A DNA stretch of 47,105 bases from an uncultured Flavobacterium sp. (GCF_946479975.1 NZ_CAMLIX010000009.1:1-47105); one strand, 5' to 3'. Positions 27,488 through 37,805 are shown, counted from the stretch's first letter. Notes: a model not told the origin generated them from the sequence alone. Translations and numbers: made by a program.

Positions 27488-28405
27488 ATGAAAAAAATAT
27501 TCATCATACTAACCTTTTCGCTTTTTGCGATATCTTACGCACAGAAAAAGAAAGAAATCTATCTTTTTACGTCGTTTAGAGAACCCGCAACAGAAGGTTT
27601 ATATTTGGCGTACAGCGAAGACGGTTACAACTGGAAAGGTCTTGAAGGTTCATTCTTAAAACCGGAAATCGGAGCCAGTAAAATCATGCGCGATCCATCC
27701 ATTACAAAAGGAGTCGACGGAACCTATCACATGGTTTGGACAACCGACTGGAAAGGCGGAAACGGTTTTGGATATGCAAGTTCAAAAGACTTGATTCATT
27801 GGTCAAAGCAAGAATATATTCCCGTAATGAAAAACGAACCGGAAGTAGTAAACGTTTGGGCACCGGAGATTTTTTATGATGATGTAAAAAAAGAATACAT
27901 CATTATTTGGGCATCAACAATTCCGTTTAGATTTCCAAAAGGCGTGGAAGAAGAGAAAAACAACCACAGAATGTATTATGTAACGACAAAAGATTTCAAA
28001 ACTTTTTCGGATACCAAATTATATTACGATCCGGGTTTCAGCGTAATTGATTGTGTGATTGTCAAAAAAGGAAAGAAAGATTATGTTTTGGTTTTGAAAG
28101 ACAACACAAGACCAATGCGAAATATAAAAGTAGCTTTCGGGAAATCGCCTTTAGGTCCGTTTGAAAAAAGTTCAGAACCTTTGACGGAGTATTTATCAGA
28201 AGGTCCGACGGTTGTAAAAGTGGGTAAAAACTGGCTGTTGTATTATGACAATTACGGTTCAAAAAATTATAAAGCTTTAAGCACTTCAGATTTTGTTCAT
28301 TTTGAAGATGTTTCAGCTAAAATAAGTCTTCCCGAAGGACACAAACACGGAACGATTACAACAATTTCAAAAGAAGTTTTAAAACGATTAATTGAGAAAA
28401 AATAG
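27488..28405 (+). CDS. GH43-like five-bladed beta-propeller glycosidase
   Basis: 305-aa secreted protein (signal peptide ending ISYAQ, about residue 19). The propeller signature of clan GH-F is present: IMRDPSI (Asp69, likely base), VWAPEIFYDD, SVIDCVIVKKGKKDYVLV (Asp188, likely pKa modulator) and LSEGPTVVK (Glu238, likely acid). GH43 members act mainly as alpha-L-arabinofuranosidases, beta-xylosidases or beta-galactosidases; in pectin loci they usually trim arabinan or galactan. This one has no accessory beta-sandwich. The subfamily, and so the specificity, cannot be assigned by eye. Confidence 0.77.
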   Translation: MKKIFIILTFSLFAISYAQKKKEIYLFTSFREPATEGLYLAYSEDGYNWKGLEGSFLKPEIGASKIMRDPSITKGVDGTYHMVWTTDWKGGNGFGYASSKDLIHWSKQEYIPVMKNEPEVVNVWAPEIFYDDVKKEYIIIWASTIPFRFPKGVEEEKNNHRMYYVTTKDFKTFSDTKLYYDPGFSVIDCVIVKKGKKDYVLVLKDNTRPMRNIKVAFGKSPLGPFEKSSEPLTEYLSEGPTVVKVGKNWLLYYDNYGSKNYKALSTSDFVHFEDVSAKISLPEGHKHGTITTISKEVLKRLIEKK

Positions 28406-28411
28406 TATTTC

Positions 28412-28609
28412 ACGCAGATTTAAATTTATTAAAGCAGATTAAACAGATTTTTTATTCATCTGTATGAAATAAAAATTCTCCCGCAGATTTGGGAGATTTA
28501 GCAGATAATATTAAAGATAATACAAATAAGATCTGCACAATCTGCCAAATCTGCGAGAGAAAAAAAATCAGCGGAAATCAGCTTAAATCTGTAAAATCAG
28601 CGTGAAACA
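28412..28609 (+). repeat. Long composite R5 element with several AATCTGC copies
   Basis: Nested inverted words CACGCAGATTTAAAT / ATTTAAGC...CAGCGTG and CCGCAGATTTGGGAGATT / AATCTGCCAAATCTGCGAG fill the gap. The final CAGCGTGAAAC includes a GTG in frame with the next gene (28602), a false start. Confidence 0.7.
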
Positions 28610-28622
28610 AAAAAATAAAAGA

Positions 28623-30488
28623 ATGATAACTTTCCAAAACATAAAAACCAACATAATCACCACAGCCACAATTCTATTGGTTGGTACCGCTATAAACGCC
28701 CAAAACGACACCGTGCGTTATGTTGGTAAAACACTTTCAAACATCGATTACCATCACGGAATGTTAAGTCCTGCAGTTGGAGTTCACGCTACACAAATTA
28801 TGCGTGCAAGCCGTGAACATCCCGAAAAAGCAGATGGTTTTGGATGGACGTACAATCACCAGCCGATGATGGCGTATTGGAATAATACTTTTTATCTGCA
28901 TTATTTAAGCGATCCTTCCGGCGAACATATTCCGCCAAGTCAGACTTTGTTGATGACTTCAAAAGATGGAGCAACGAGGACAAAACCAGAAGTAATTTTT
29001 CCAATTTACAGAATTCCTGACGGATGGAAAAAAGAAGGTGTAGAAGGTGTTGCCAAAAATCTGGATGCGATAATGCACCAAAGAATGGGCTTTTATACTT
29101 CAAAAGATAAACGACTTTTTGCTTTGGCGTATTACGGAATCGCAATGGATGAAAAAGACGATCCAAATGACGGAAAGGGAATTGGACGTGTGATTCGTGA
29201 AATTAAAAAAGACGGAAGTTTTGGCGAAATCTATTTTATCAGATACAATAAAACATGGGACAAATCGAAATCTAAATTTCCATTTTACACAAAATCAAAA
29301 GACAAAGGTTTGATCAAAGCCTGCGAAGAAATTCTATCTGAACCGTTGGTTTTACAGCAATGGGTTGAAGAAGCCGATCGCGATGACGAATTGATTCCGT
29401 TACAGAAACCATACAAAGCGTTTAGTTATTATCATTTGCCAAACGGAAATGTAGTTGGTTTATGGAAACATGCTTTAACTTCGATCAGTAAAGATGGTGG
29501 AAAATCCTGGGATTATATGCCATTGCGCGCGCCGGGGTTTGTAAACAGTAATGCTAAAATCTGGGGACAAAAAACGTCTGACAATCGTTATGCAACATTG
29601 TATAATCCGTCAGAATACCGTTGGCCGTTGGCAATTTCGACAAGTGATGACGGACTGAATTACAAAGATTTATTGTTGGTTCATGGAGAAGTAAGTCCGA
29701 TGCGTTACGGCGGAAACTACAAATCTGCAGGTCCGCAATATGTACGTGGAATCACAGAAAAAAACGGAACGCCGCCAGACGGAAAAATCTGGGTGGGTTA
29801 CAGTGTAAACAAAGAAGATATTTGGGTGGCATCGATTCCAGTTCCGGTTACTTCGATTGTGAATGAACAGGCAAATGATGTTTTCGATACGCTTCCAAAC
29901 GGAGAAGAGTTAAAAATGTGGAATACCTACGATCTTTCTTGGGCATCCACAAAAATAGAAAAGAAAGCCGATGGAAAAAAATGGCTGACGTTAAGAGATC
30001 AGGATTATTATGATTATTCTCGTGCTGAAAGAGTCATTCCATTCACATCAAAATTAGAAGCGGTTTTCACCGTAATGCCAGAACAGAATAATCATGGCTT
30101 ATTGCATATTGAATTCCAAAACAAACAAGGTTTGCCTTCAGTACGATTAATTTTTGATTCTGACGGAGAATTAAAAGTAAAAAACGGCGCTCGTTTGAGT
30201 TCGGTGACAAAATATGAAGCAAATAAAGCGTATAAAATCACAGTCAAATTAGATGCTAAAAACCGTCAATACACTATAAAAGTAAATGACGGAAAAGAAT
30301 CGACAAAGATAATGTATGCGCCAACAGATGGTTTTGAGCGAATTATGTTCCGAACGGGAGAACAAAGACATTCGCCAAATCCAGACACAGCGCCAGACAC
30401 AGACGATTACGATGACCTGCCTCAAACGGGAAAATTAATCCCAGAAGCGGTATTCAATATCGAATCTTTGGTTACTAAAAAATTATAA
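28623..30488 (+). CDS. BNR_4-like beta-propeller protein with C-terminal jelly-roll, function unknown
   Basis: 621-aa secreted protein. The ATG at 28623 is chosen because the GTG at 28602 lies in a repeat and the ATG leads directly to the signal peptide (ending INAQND). Residues about 30-440 look like a six- or seven-bladed propeller of the BNR_4 type, with IDYHHGMLSPAVGVHATQI, FGWTYNHQPMMAYW and GEHIPPSQTLLMTSKDG near the N-terminus and ISKDGGKSWDY later. Conserved His, Tyr and Arg residues in these turns suggest a polar active site. Residues about 450-615 form a concanavalin-like beta-sandwich (AVFTVMPEQNNHGLLHIEFQ). Propellers of this kind include both hydrolases and uronate lyases. I do not recognise an activity. 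Confidence 0.7.
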   Translation: MITFQNIKTNIITTATILLVGTAINAQNDTVRYVGKTLSNIDYHHGMLSPAVGVHATQIMRASREHPEKADGFGWTYNHQPMMAYWNNTFYLHYLSDPSGEHIPPSQTLLMTSKDGATRTKPEVIFPIYRIPDGWKKEGVEGVAKNLDAIMHQRMGFYTSKDKRLFALAYYGIAMDEKDDPNDGKGIGRVIREIKKDGSFGEIYFIRYNKTWDKSKSKFPFYTKSKDKGLIKACEEILSEPLVLQQWVEEADRDDELIPLQKPYKAFSYYHLPNGNVVGLWKHALTSISKDGGKSWDYMPLRAPGFVNSNAKIWGQKTSDNRYATLYNPSEYRWPLAISTSDDGLNYKDLLLVHGEVSPMRYGGNYKSAGPQYVRGITEKNGTPPDGKIWVGYSVNKEDIWVASIPVPVTSIVNEQANDVFDTLPNGEELKMWNTYDLSWASTKIEKKADGKKWLTLRDQDYYDYSRAERVIPFTSKLEAVFTVMPEQNNHGLLHIEFQNKQGLPSVRLIFDSDGELKVKNGARLSSVTKYEANKAYKITVKLDAKNRQYTIKVNDGKESTKIMYAPTDGFERIMFRTGEQRHSPNPDTAPDTDDYDDLPQTGKLIPEAVFNIESLVTKKL

Positions 30489-30498
30489 AAAAAGAATA

Positions 30499-30632
30499 GC
30501 CACGAATTCACGAATTATTTTTTATGATGAGGGCGTAATTTATTTGCCATAGATTAATCGAATTAGTATTTCGGAATAAATTCGAAAAATTAAACACAAA
30601 GATAAATTAGAGTTAATTCGTGAATTCGTGGC
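30499..30632 (+). repeat. Family R3 element
   Basis: GCCACGAATTCACGAATTAT at the left matches TTAATTCGTGAATTCGTGGC at the right. It is followed at once by an R4 element. Confidence 0.8.
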
Positions 30633-30642
30633 GAAAAAAACA

Positions 30643-30764
30643 GAACGCGGATGACACAGATTCGCTATCGCGAAGACGCAGATTTGCGCGGATTTTATAT
30701 TAAAAGAATGAAAAATCCGTTTTTATCCGCGTCTTTACGAAGTAAATCCGTGTCATCAGCGTTC
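30643..30764 (+). repeat. Family R4 element
   Basis: GAACGCGGATGACACAGATT at the left is the inverse of AATCCGTGTCATCAGCGTTC at the right, with inner pairs such as GCGCGGATTTT and AAAATCCGTTTTTATCCGCG. It ends 17 nt before the GH78 ATG. Confidence 0.85.
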
Positions 30765-30781
30765 AATTTTAAAAGCAAGAA

Positions 30782-33568
30782 ATGAAGAATTTCAAAAACA
30801 TAGTATTAGCATTTTTTCTTTTAGTAACTATCGTTTCTAAAGGACAAATTCTGCCTGTACATCTCACAACAGAAATGGCCGAAAATCCATTGGCAGTTGT
30901 TCAGAATCAGCCGAGATTAAGCTGGCAATTAGTTTCAAAAGAATCAAATGCATCACAAGTCGCTTATTTGATTTTAGTCGCTTCTTCTGAGGAAAAATTA
31001 AATAATGACGATGGCGATATTTGGAACAGCGGAAGAGTAAATTCAGATAAAAATCTGCATATTTCATACAATGGGAAACCATTAAAAAACGAAACCAAAT
31101 ATTTCTGGAAAGTTAAAGTATGGAATCAAGATGGAAAAATTTCGAAGTGGAGTAAAAATGCTTCTTTCAGAACTGCTCCGTTAGAATCAGAATTAAATCC
31201 GGTTTGGATTGGTGCGATTACAAAAGCCGACAGTCATTTACCGGAAGGAAGAAATCATCATTCAGCGACTTTCAACAGAGAAAAAAAGAACTCGTTTATA
31301 AATGCTTCCGATTCTTTGTCACGCAGAAGTATCATGTTGCGCAAACCTTTCGAAGTAGAAAAAGAAATCAAAGAAGCCGTTGTTTATATTTCAGGTTTAG
31401 GACATTATGAACTGACAATTAACGGAAAAAAAGTGGGAAACAGTCAATTTTCACCACTTTGGACAGATTACGACAAAACGGTTAATTACAATGTTTACGA
31501 ATTAAGCGCAAAAGAATTTAAAAAGGGCGATAACGTAATCGGCGTTCTGTTAGGCAACGGAATGTACAATACACTGGCTGAAAGATATACTAAATTCTTC
31601 GTGAGTTTTGGTCCGCCGACTTTATTCTTCAAAATGAGAATAAAATATAATGATGGTTCAGAAGAAATTGTAAAATCAGACGGAAGTTGGAAATACAGTA
31701 AAAGTCCGATTACGTATAATAGTATTTTTGGTGGTGAAGATTACAATGCTAACCTTGAACAAAAAGACTGGAACAAAAAAGGTTTCAAAGATAGAGATTG
31801 GAAAAAAGTGGTGATTCAGGAAGCGCCAAAAGGAGTTTTACGATCGCAGATTGCACCGCCAGTTACGATTCAGAAAGAATACGAAATTAAAACGGTAAAA
31901 GAACTGAAACCTAATTTCTATGTTTTTGATATGGGACAAAATTTGTCTGGATTTCCAACCATAAAAGTAAAAGGAAAAAGAGGACAGACGATTCGTGTTT
32001 GGGTTGCAGAAGGATTAAATGAAGACGGAACCATCGCGCAGGGAAGATCCGGAAAACCCTATTATTACGATTATACTTTAAAAGGAGACGGAACAGAAGA
32101 ATGGACACCAAAATTTAGTTTTTACGGATTTCAATATGTTCAAATTGAAAATATTAATTACAAAGATTCTAAAAATAAGAATGCAGAATTTCCAACTTTA
32201 GTAGATTTAAAATCGAATTTTATTTACAATTCGGCCGGAGAAGCAGGAAGTTTTGAATGTTCGAATGAAATTTTCAATAAAACACACGAACTGATAAATA
32301 ACTCGATAAAAAGTAATTTTCAAAGCGTTTTTACCGATTGTCCGCAACGAGAAAAATTAGGATGGCTGGAAGAAATTCAGTTGAATGGTCCGGGTTTGAT
32401 GTTCAATTATAACTTGCAGACTTTTCTTCCTGCAACGATGCAGAACATTTCTGATTCGCAAAGAGAGAACGGTTTAATTCCGACAATCGTTCCAGAATAT
32501 GTGATTTTTGGTGGCGATTTTACCGATTCTCCAGAATGGGGAGTTACAGGCGTAATTCTGCCTTGGATGTATTATGAATATTACGGTGACGTTTCATTAT
32601 TAGAAAGATATTTTCCTTTGATGAAAAAGTATGTCGATTATTTAGAAACGAAGTCTACAAATCACATCGTTTCACACGGATTAGGAGATTGGTACGATTA
32701 CGGAACACATCCCGCAGGATATTCTAAGAATAGTCCGATTGCACTTTCGGCGACTTCGCATTATTATTACGGTGCTTTTTTAGTGGCAAAAGCATCAAAA
32801 TTATTGGGTAAAACGGAAGATTTTGAGAAATACAATACATTGGCTTCTGAGATTAAAATAGCTTTCAACAAGGAATTTTTCAATACAGAAACCAAACAAT
32901 ACGGAACGAACAGTCAGTTTAGCAATTCTGTTCCAATTTTTATGGATATTGTAGAGCCTCAATATAAAGATGCTGTAATGCAGAATTTATTGGCTGATAT
33001 CAAGGAAAAAGGCGATCGTTTAACCACAGGAGATGTTGGAAATCGCTATTTATTTCAAACTCTGGCGAGAAACGGCGAAAACGAAACGATGTTCAGAATG
33101 CACAATCATTACGATGCGCCGGGTTATGGTTTTCAGATTAAATTTGGCTTGACCACTTTAACCGAGCAATGGGATCCGAGAAAAGGAAATTCATGGAACC
33201 ATTTTATGTTGGGGCAAATTGAAGAATGGTTTTACCAAAGTTTAGCCGGAATTGTTTCTGATCCTGAAAAACCGGGATTCAAACATTTCTTCATTCAGCC
33301 AGAAGTAGTTGGCGATATGACTTTCGTGAAAGCAGATTATCAATCGGTTTACGGAAAAATTGCTTCTTCCTGGGAGAAAAAAGACGGCAAATTTATTCTG
33401 AATGTGGAGATTCCGGTAAATACAACAGCGACGATAAAATTGCCAGTTGCCAAAGATTCGGAAGTAAAAATCGATAATAAAAAAGTTAGAGCAGGTTATA
33501 GTGAGAAAGATAAAAAGCCCTTTTTAGAATTAGGATCTGGAAAATATACAATAGAATGCACAATATAA
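30782..33568 (+). CDS. GH78 alpha-L-rhamnosidase-family enzyme, copy 1
   Basis: 928-aa secreted enzyme that would remove alpha-L-rhamnose. Signal peptide about 1-21. N-terminal Ig-like and jelly-roll domains (LSWQL; GDIWNSGRV; HYELTINGKKVGNSQFSPLWTDY) lead into the alpha/alpha-barrel with DCPQREKLGWLEE (Asp519 to Glu531; the likely acid is in this block), GLGDWYDYG (Asp636) and LTTLTEQWDP (Glu795, likely base). A C-terminal beta domain follows. The second GH78 in the window differs strongly in the acid block (RNERQPWLGD), so the two are different subtypes and probably act on different rhamnosyl linkages. Confidence 0.93.
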   Translation: MKNFKNIVLAFFLLVTIVSKGQILPVHLTTEMAENPLAVVQNQPRLSWQLVSKESNASQVAYLILVASSEEKLNNDDGDIWNSGRVNSDKNLHISYNGKPLKNETKYFWKVKVWNQDGKISKWSKNASFRTAPLESELNPVWIGAITKADSHLPEGRNHHSATFNREKKNSFINASDSLSRRSIMLRKPFEVEKEIKEAVVYISGLGHYELTINGKKVGNSQFSPLWTDYDKTVNYNVYELSAKEFKKGDNVIGVLLGNGMYNTLAERYTKFFVSFGPPTLFFKMRIKYNDGSEEIVKSDGSWKYSKSPITYNSIFGGEDYNANLEQKDWNKKGFKDRDWKKVVIQEAPKGVLRSQIAPPVTIQKEYEIKTVKELKPNFYVFDMGQNLSGFPTIKVKGKRGQTIRVWVAEGLNEDGTIAQGRSGKPYYYDYTLKGDGTEEWTPKFSFYGFQYVQIENINYKDSKNKNAEFPTLVDLKSNFIYNSAGEAGSFECSNEIFNKTHELINNSIKSNFQSVFTDCPQREKLGWLEEIQLNGPGLMFNYNLQTFLPATMQNISDSQRENGLIPTIVPEYVIFGGDFTDSPEWGVTGVILPWMYYEYYGDVSLLERYFPLMKKYVDYLETKSTNHIVSHGLGDWYDYGTHPAGYSKNSPIALSATSHYYYGAFLVAKASKLLGKTEDFEKYNTLASEIKIAFNKEFFNTETKQYGTNSQFSNSVPIFMDIVEPQYKDAVMQNLLADIKEKGDRLTTGDVGNRYLFQTLARNGENETMFRMHNHYDAPGYGFQIKFGLTTLTEQWDPRKGNSWNHFMLGQIEEWFYQSLAGIVSDPEKPGFKHFFIQPEVVGDMTFVKADYQSVYGKIASSWEKKDGKFILNVEIPVNTTATIKLPVAKDSEVKIDNKKVRAGYSEKDKKPFLELGSGKYTIECTI

Positions 33569-33570
33569 TG

Positions 33571-33693
33571 GAACGCGGATGACACGGATTCGCTTTCGCG
33601 AAAACGCTGATTGACACGGATTTTTCTTTTTCTGATAATAAAAAAATCCGTCTTATCCGCGTCTTTACGAAGTAAATCCGCTTCATCAGCGTA
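33571..33693 (+). repeat. Family R4 element
   Basis: GAACGCGGATGACACGGATT starts 2 bp after the GH78 stop codon and pairs with AAATCCGCTTCATCAGCGT near 33683. Inner words include CGCTTTCGCGAAAACGCTGA and TCCGCGTCTTTACGAAGTAA. It ends 23 nt before the next ATG. Confidence 0.85.
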
Positions 33694-33716
33694 CCAAAAA
33701 ACACAATACTATTAAA

Positions 33717-35135
33717 ATGAAAAATTTAAAATACATCCTCTTAGTTTCCATTTTTGCTTTGACATTTGCCAATGCGCAAAGCACTTCTGATACCAATTTT
33801 AGAAAACCAGTTTCAGAAACTTTGAAAAATATTGAAACGCTTTTTAACGTAACGATCAACGATGACAGAGGTTTACTAAAAGGAAAAGAACTGGATTATG
33901 CCGATTGGAGAATTGAACCTGGGAATTTACCGCTTTCGCTGACCAATATTTTGGCGCCATTCGAATTGATGTATTTCAAACAACCGGACGGAACGTACAT
34001 TATTCGTAAATATGAAAACCATAAAGTTTCTGTTGATAAAGGAAAAGAACGCTTGTTTTATTTAGAAAACCTTTATTCGACTAAAGAACAATGGGAGAAA
34101 CGTAAAACGGAGTTAAAAGCTTGTATGATAACCTCATTTGGATTAGAAAAGGCTCCCCCAATGCCAAAATCTAAACCACTTTTAACTCCAAAAAGAGTCT
34201 ACAAAGATTACAGTGTAGAGAATATTGCCTTAGAAATATTGCCTGGCGTTTATGCGACAGGTTCGATTTACAAACCGTATCCGTTAAATAAAAAAGCAGC
34301 GGTTATTCTAACTCCTGACGGACATTTTGGCGATGGAAGATATAGAAAAGACGAGCAGTACAGATGCGCCATGATGGCAAAAATGGGCGCCATTGTGGTG
34401 GCTTACGATTTATTTGCCTGGGGAGAATCGCTATTGCAGTTCCCAGAAGAAACCCACCGAAACAGCATTGCATCGACCGTTCAGGTTTTGACAGGAATTC
34501 GTTTTCTGGATTATCTATCAACAGTAAAAAATGCCGATATGTCAAGAGTCGGCGTTACAGGAGGTTCAGGCGGAGGATCGCACACTATGTTTTTAGCAGC
34601 GATTGATGACCGTGTAAAAGTTTCAGCTCCAGTGGTGATGGTTTCGTCTCACTTTTCAGGCGGATGTCCTTGCGAAAGCGGACGCGGAATCCACTTATGC
34701 GGGAACGGAACAAACAACGCTGAGATCTCAGCCATGATGGCGCCAAAACCACAACTGATTGTTTCAGATGGAAAGGATTGGACATTAGCAGTTCCGGAAT
34801 TGGAGTTTCCGTTTATTCAAAGAACTTATGAATTATACGGCAAGAAAGATTTGGTAGAAAATGCTCATTTTGCAAAAGAAGGACATGATTTCGGAATTTC
34901 GAAACGTATGGCTTTGTATCCGTTTATGGCGAAATATTTAAATTTAGATTTGAATAAAGTCAAGAACGAAAAAGGCGAAATCGACGAATCGACTTGTGTA
35001 ATTGAACCAAAACAAAAGCTATTTGTTTTTGGAGATAAAGGAGAAAAACTCCCAAAAAATGCTTTAAAAGACATCAACAAATTATATGAAATGTTCGGAG
35101 AAAAAAATCTTAAGGTTTACGATGTGAAAAAATAA
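33717..35135 (+). CDS. Secreted alpha/beta-hydrolase esterase with an N-terminal STN-like domain
   Basis: 472-aa protein with a signal peptide ending FANAQ (residue 21). Residues about 28-100 (VSETLKNIETLFNVTINDD ... LPLSLTNILAPFELMYF ... GTYIIRK) have the pattern of an STN domain, normally found in TonB receptors, secretins and sensor proteins. The rest is an alpha/beta hydrolase: nucleophile elbow VGVTGGSGGGSH (Ser284), an acid near IVSDGKDW (Asp351 or Asp354), and GHDFG with His390. A cysteine-rich loop GGCPCESGRGIHLCGNG (316-332) may be disulphide-bonded. The family resembles acetylxylan-esterase-like proteins and perhaps the non-canonical pectin methylesterase BT1017 (CE19) of the Bacteroides rhamnogalacturonan II system; I am not sure of the latter. 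Confidence 0.78.
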   Translation: MKNLKYILLVSIFALTFANAQSTSDTNFRKPVSETLKNIETLFNVTINDDRGLLKGKELDYADWRIEPGNLPLSLTNILAPFELMYFKQPDGTYIIRKYENHKVSVDKGKERLFYLENLYSTKEQWEKRKTELKACMITSFGLEKAPPMPKSKPLLTPKRVYKDYSVENIALEILPGVYATGSIYKPYPLNKKAAVILTPDGHFGDGRYRKDEQYRCAMMAKMGAIVVAYDLFAWGESLLQFPEETHRNSIASTVQVLTGIRFLDYLSTVKNADMSRVGVTGGSGGGSHTMFLAAIDDRVKVSAPVVMVSSHFSGGCPCESGRGIHLCGNGTNNAEISAMMAPKPQLIVSDGKDWTLAVPELEFPFIQRTYELYGKKDLVENAHFAKEGHDFGISKRMALYPFMAKYLNLDLNKVKNEKGEIDESTCVIEPKQKLFVFGDKGEKLPKNALKDINKLYEMFGEKNLKVYDVKK

Positions 35136-35143
35136 AAAAGATA

Positions 35144-35287
35144 GCCACGAATTCACGAATTTTATTTTTGATATAGATTGCGATGATTATCTCAAATTTA
35201 ATCTAATAAAATTCTCACGATAGATTTGGTAAAAATTAGAGAAATAAACCACAAAGCAGAATTAGAGCAAATTCGTGAATTCGTGGC
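35144..35287 (+). repeat. Family R3 element
   Basis: GCCACGAATTCACGAATTTT at the left and AAATTCGTGAATTCGTGGC at the right. It spans most of the gap and ends 18 nt before the GH95 start. Confidence 0.85.
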
Positions 35288-35305
35288 GAAAAAAAAAATA
35301 TAAAT

Positions 35306-37756
35306 ATGAAGTTAAAAATTAAAATCACAGCAATCTGTTTTGGAATTTTTTCGTTTGCCGCAACGGCACAAAACGATCTAAAATTATGGTACGATAAACC
35401 TGCCACAATCTGGAACGAAGCTTTGCCATTAGGCAACGGACGTTTGGGCGCGATGGTTTTTGGAGATCCTGCAGTGGAGCGTTTGCAATTGAACGAAGAA
35501 ACTATTTGGGCAGGATCTCCTAACAGTAATGCACATTCAAAATCAATTGAGGCATTGCCAAAAGTGAGACAGCTTATTTTTGACGGAAAATTTGACGAAG
35601 CACAAGATTTGGCTACGCAGGATATTATGTCGCAAACCAATGACGGGATGCCGTATCAAACTTTTGGGAGCGTTTATATTTCATTCGCAGGACATCAAAA
35701 ATATACCGATTATTACAGAGATTTAGATATCAGTAATGCAACGGCCAAAGTAAAATACAAAGTAAATGGAGTTGAATTTACAAGAGAAATTCTAACAGCA
35801 TTTTCGGATCAGGTAATTGTGGTGAAGCTTTCTGCAAGCCAACCGGGACAGATTACATGTAACGTTTTCATGAATTCTCCGATTGATAAAACGGTGGCTT
35901 CTACGGAAGGAAACCAAATTATACTTTCAGGAGTTGGAACCAATTTTGAAAATGTAAAAGGAAAAGTAAAATTTCAAGGCAGACTTACCGCTAAAAATAA
36001 AGGTGGAGAAATTGACGCAAGTAACGGTGTTTTAAGCATTAATAAAGCAGATGAAGTTACTTTGTATATTTCGATCGCAACTAATTTTAAAAATTACAAA
36101 GATATTACTGGAGATGAAATTGCGAAAAGCAAATCGTTTTTAGATCAGGCATTGCCAAAAAGTTTTGACGAAATCAAAAAAGTACATGTTGATTATTACC
36201 AAAAATTCTTCAACAGAGTTAGTTTGGATTTAGGTTCGAATGAATTGATTAAAAAACCAACAAACGAAAGAATAAGAGATTTCTCTAAACAATTCGATCC
36301 GCAATTAGCTGCTTTATATTTCCAGTTTGGACGTTATCTTTTAATTTCTAGTTCACAGCCAGGCGGACAGCCAGCAAATTTACAAGGAATTTGGAACGAT
36401 ATGGTAACGCCACCATGGGACAGTAAATACACGACAAACATTAATGCCGAAATGAATTACTGGCCAGCGCAAGTGACGAATCTGCAAGAAATGCACGAAC
36501 CGTTTGTTCAAATGGCGAAAGAGTTAAGTGTAACGGGCGCAGAAACGGCTAAAATGATGTACAATGCCAGCGGATGGGTTTTGCATCATAACACCGATAT
36601 TTGGCGTGTTACAGCACCGGTCGATTCAGCTGCTTCGGGAATGTGGCCGACTGGTGGCGCTTGGGTTTGCCAGGATTTATGGGAAAGATATTTATATACA
36701 GGAGATAAAAAGTATTTAGTAGAAATTTATCCGATCATGAAAGGCGCTGCCGATTTCTTTTTAGATTTCATGATTGTGGATCCAAAAACAGGATATTTGG
36801 TCGTTGTGCCTTCAAGTTCTCCTGAAAACACACACGCTGGCGGAACTGGAAAAGCGACAATAGCATCGGGAACAACAATGGACAATCAATTGGTTTTTGA
36901 TTTGTTTACGCATGTTATGGAAGCTTCTGAATTGGTTTCTCCAGATGTTGCTTATGTGAAAAAAGTGAGTGATGCTTTAGCAAAAATGCCTCCAATGAAA
37001 GTAGGTAAACACAATCAGTTACAAGAATGGCAGGATGATTGGGATAATCCGAAAGACAATCACAGACACGTTTCGCATTTGTACGGATTGTATCCGAGTA
37101 ATCAGATTTCGCCAATCAGAACACCAGAATTATTTGAAGCTGCTAAACAATCATTAATTTACAGAACAGACGAATCTACAGGTTGGTCAATGGGATGGAA
37201 AGTAAATTTATGGGCAAGACTTTTAGACGGAAATCATGCTTATAAACTAATTCAAGATCAATTACATTTGGTAACGGCTGACCAAAGAAAAGGTGGCGGA
37301 ACGTATCCGAATATGTTAGATGCGCACCAGCCGTTTCAAATTGATGGGAATTTTGGCTGTACTGCCGGTTTTGCCGAAATGTTGATGCAGAGTCAGGAAG
37401 ATGCGATTCAGTTATTACCTGCTTTACCAACGGTTTGGAAAGACGGAAGCATAAAAGGTTTAGTGGCAAGAGGCGGTTTTGTAATCGATATGACTTGGAA
37501 AAACAATAAGGTTTCGACTATAAAAATCTATTCGAAAATTGAAGGAAACTGCCGTCTAAAAGTTGAAAATACTTTGAGTGGTTCTTCTATTAAAAAAGCA
37601 AAAGGTAAAAATGCAAATCCTTTGTTTTATGATGTTGAAGTGAAGAAACCAATTATTTCAAGTGAAGCGAAACAGGAAAAAGTGAAACTGCCGAATTACA
37701 ATACTTACGATGTGAATATGAAGGCTGGGCAGACTTATACTTTTACGGGGAATTAA
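35306..37756 (+). CDS. GH95 alpha-L-fucosidase / alpha-L-galactosidase family enzyme
   Basis: 816-aa secreted inverting glycosidase. Signal peptide about 1-22 (FAATAQ). The N-terminal beta domain has [18 protein letters not shown] and LNEETIWAG, standard for GH95. The alpha/alpha-barrel has NLQGIWND and [11 protein letters not shown] with Asn378 and Asn380 (matching the Asn pair 421/423 of the Bifidobacterium enzyme AfcA), [11 protein letters not shown] with Glu507 as likely acid, [16 protein letters not shown], and [15 protein letters not shown] with Asp680 as likely base. In rhamnogalacturonan II, GH95 enzymes remove L-galactose or L-fucose; either is possible. The DUF5703 protein at 1821 is a distant relative by motif. 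Confidence 0.93.
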   Translation: MKLKIKITAICFGIFSFAATAQNDLKLWYDKPATIWNEALPLGNGRLGAMVFGDPAVERLQLNEETIWAGSPNSNAHSKSIEALPKVRQLIFDGKFDEAQDLATQDIMSQTNDGMPYQTFGSVYISFAGHQKYTDYYRDLDISNATAKVKYKVNGVEFTREILTAFSDQVIVVKLSASQPGQITCNVFMNSPIDKTVASTEGNQIILSGVGTNFENVKGKVKFQGRLTAKNKGGEIDASNGVLSINKADEVTLYISIATNFKNYKDITGDEIAKSKSFLDQALPKSFDEIKKVHVDYYQKFFNRVSLDLGSNELIKKPTNERIRDFSKQFDPQLAALYFQFGRYLLISSSQPGGQPANLQGIWNDMVTPPWDSKYTTNINAEMNYWPAQVTNLQEMHEPFVQMAKELSVTGAETAKMMYNASGWVLHHNTDIWRVTAPVDSAASGMWPTGGAWVCQDLWERYLYTGDKKYLVEIYPIMKGAADFFLDFMIVDPKTGYLVVVPSSSPENTHAGGTGKATIASGTTMDNQLVFDLFTHVMEASELVSPDVAYVKKVSDALAKMPPMKVGKHNQLQEWQDDWDNPKDNHRHVSHLYGLYPSNQISPIRTPELFEAAKQSLIYRTDESTGWSMGWKVNLWARLLDGNHAYKLIQDQLHLVTADQRKGGGTYPNMLDAHQPFQIDGNFGCTAGFAEMLMQSQEDAIQLLPALPTVWKDGSIKGLVARGGFVIDMTWKNNKVSTIKIYSKIEGNCRLKVENTLSGSSIKKAKGKNANPLFYDVEVKKPIISSEAKQEKVKLPNYNTYDVNMKAGQTYTFTGN

Positions 37757-37762
37757 ATTTTT

Positions 37763-37790
37763 TGAACCATATAAGTTATATAAGGAAATA
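37763..37790 (+). repeat. Family R6 left half
   Basis: GAACCATATAAGTTATATAAGG, the left arm of the element at 6603-6715, here without its right arm. Confidence 0.65.
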
Positions 37791-37805
37791 TAAAGTTTGG
37801 CCGTT

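Noticed and set aside
28412..28609. Possible CRISPR array because of repeated AATCTGC words
   Set aside because: The copies are irregularly spaced, mutually inverted and imperfect, with no constant repeat length or unique spacers, and no cas gene is near.
28602..28622. Upstream GTG for the BNR_4-like gene
   Set aside because: Part of the CAGCGTGAAAC end of an R5 element; the downstream ATG at 28623 gives a normal signal peptide.
35236..35640. 134-codon minus-strand open frame over the GH95 start
   Set aside because: Antisense to the GH95 signal peptide and N-terminal domain and to an R3 repeat; no recognisable domain.
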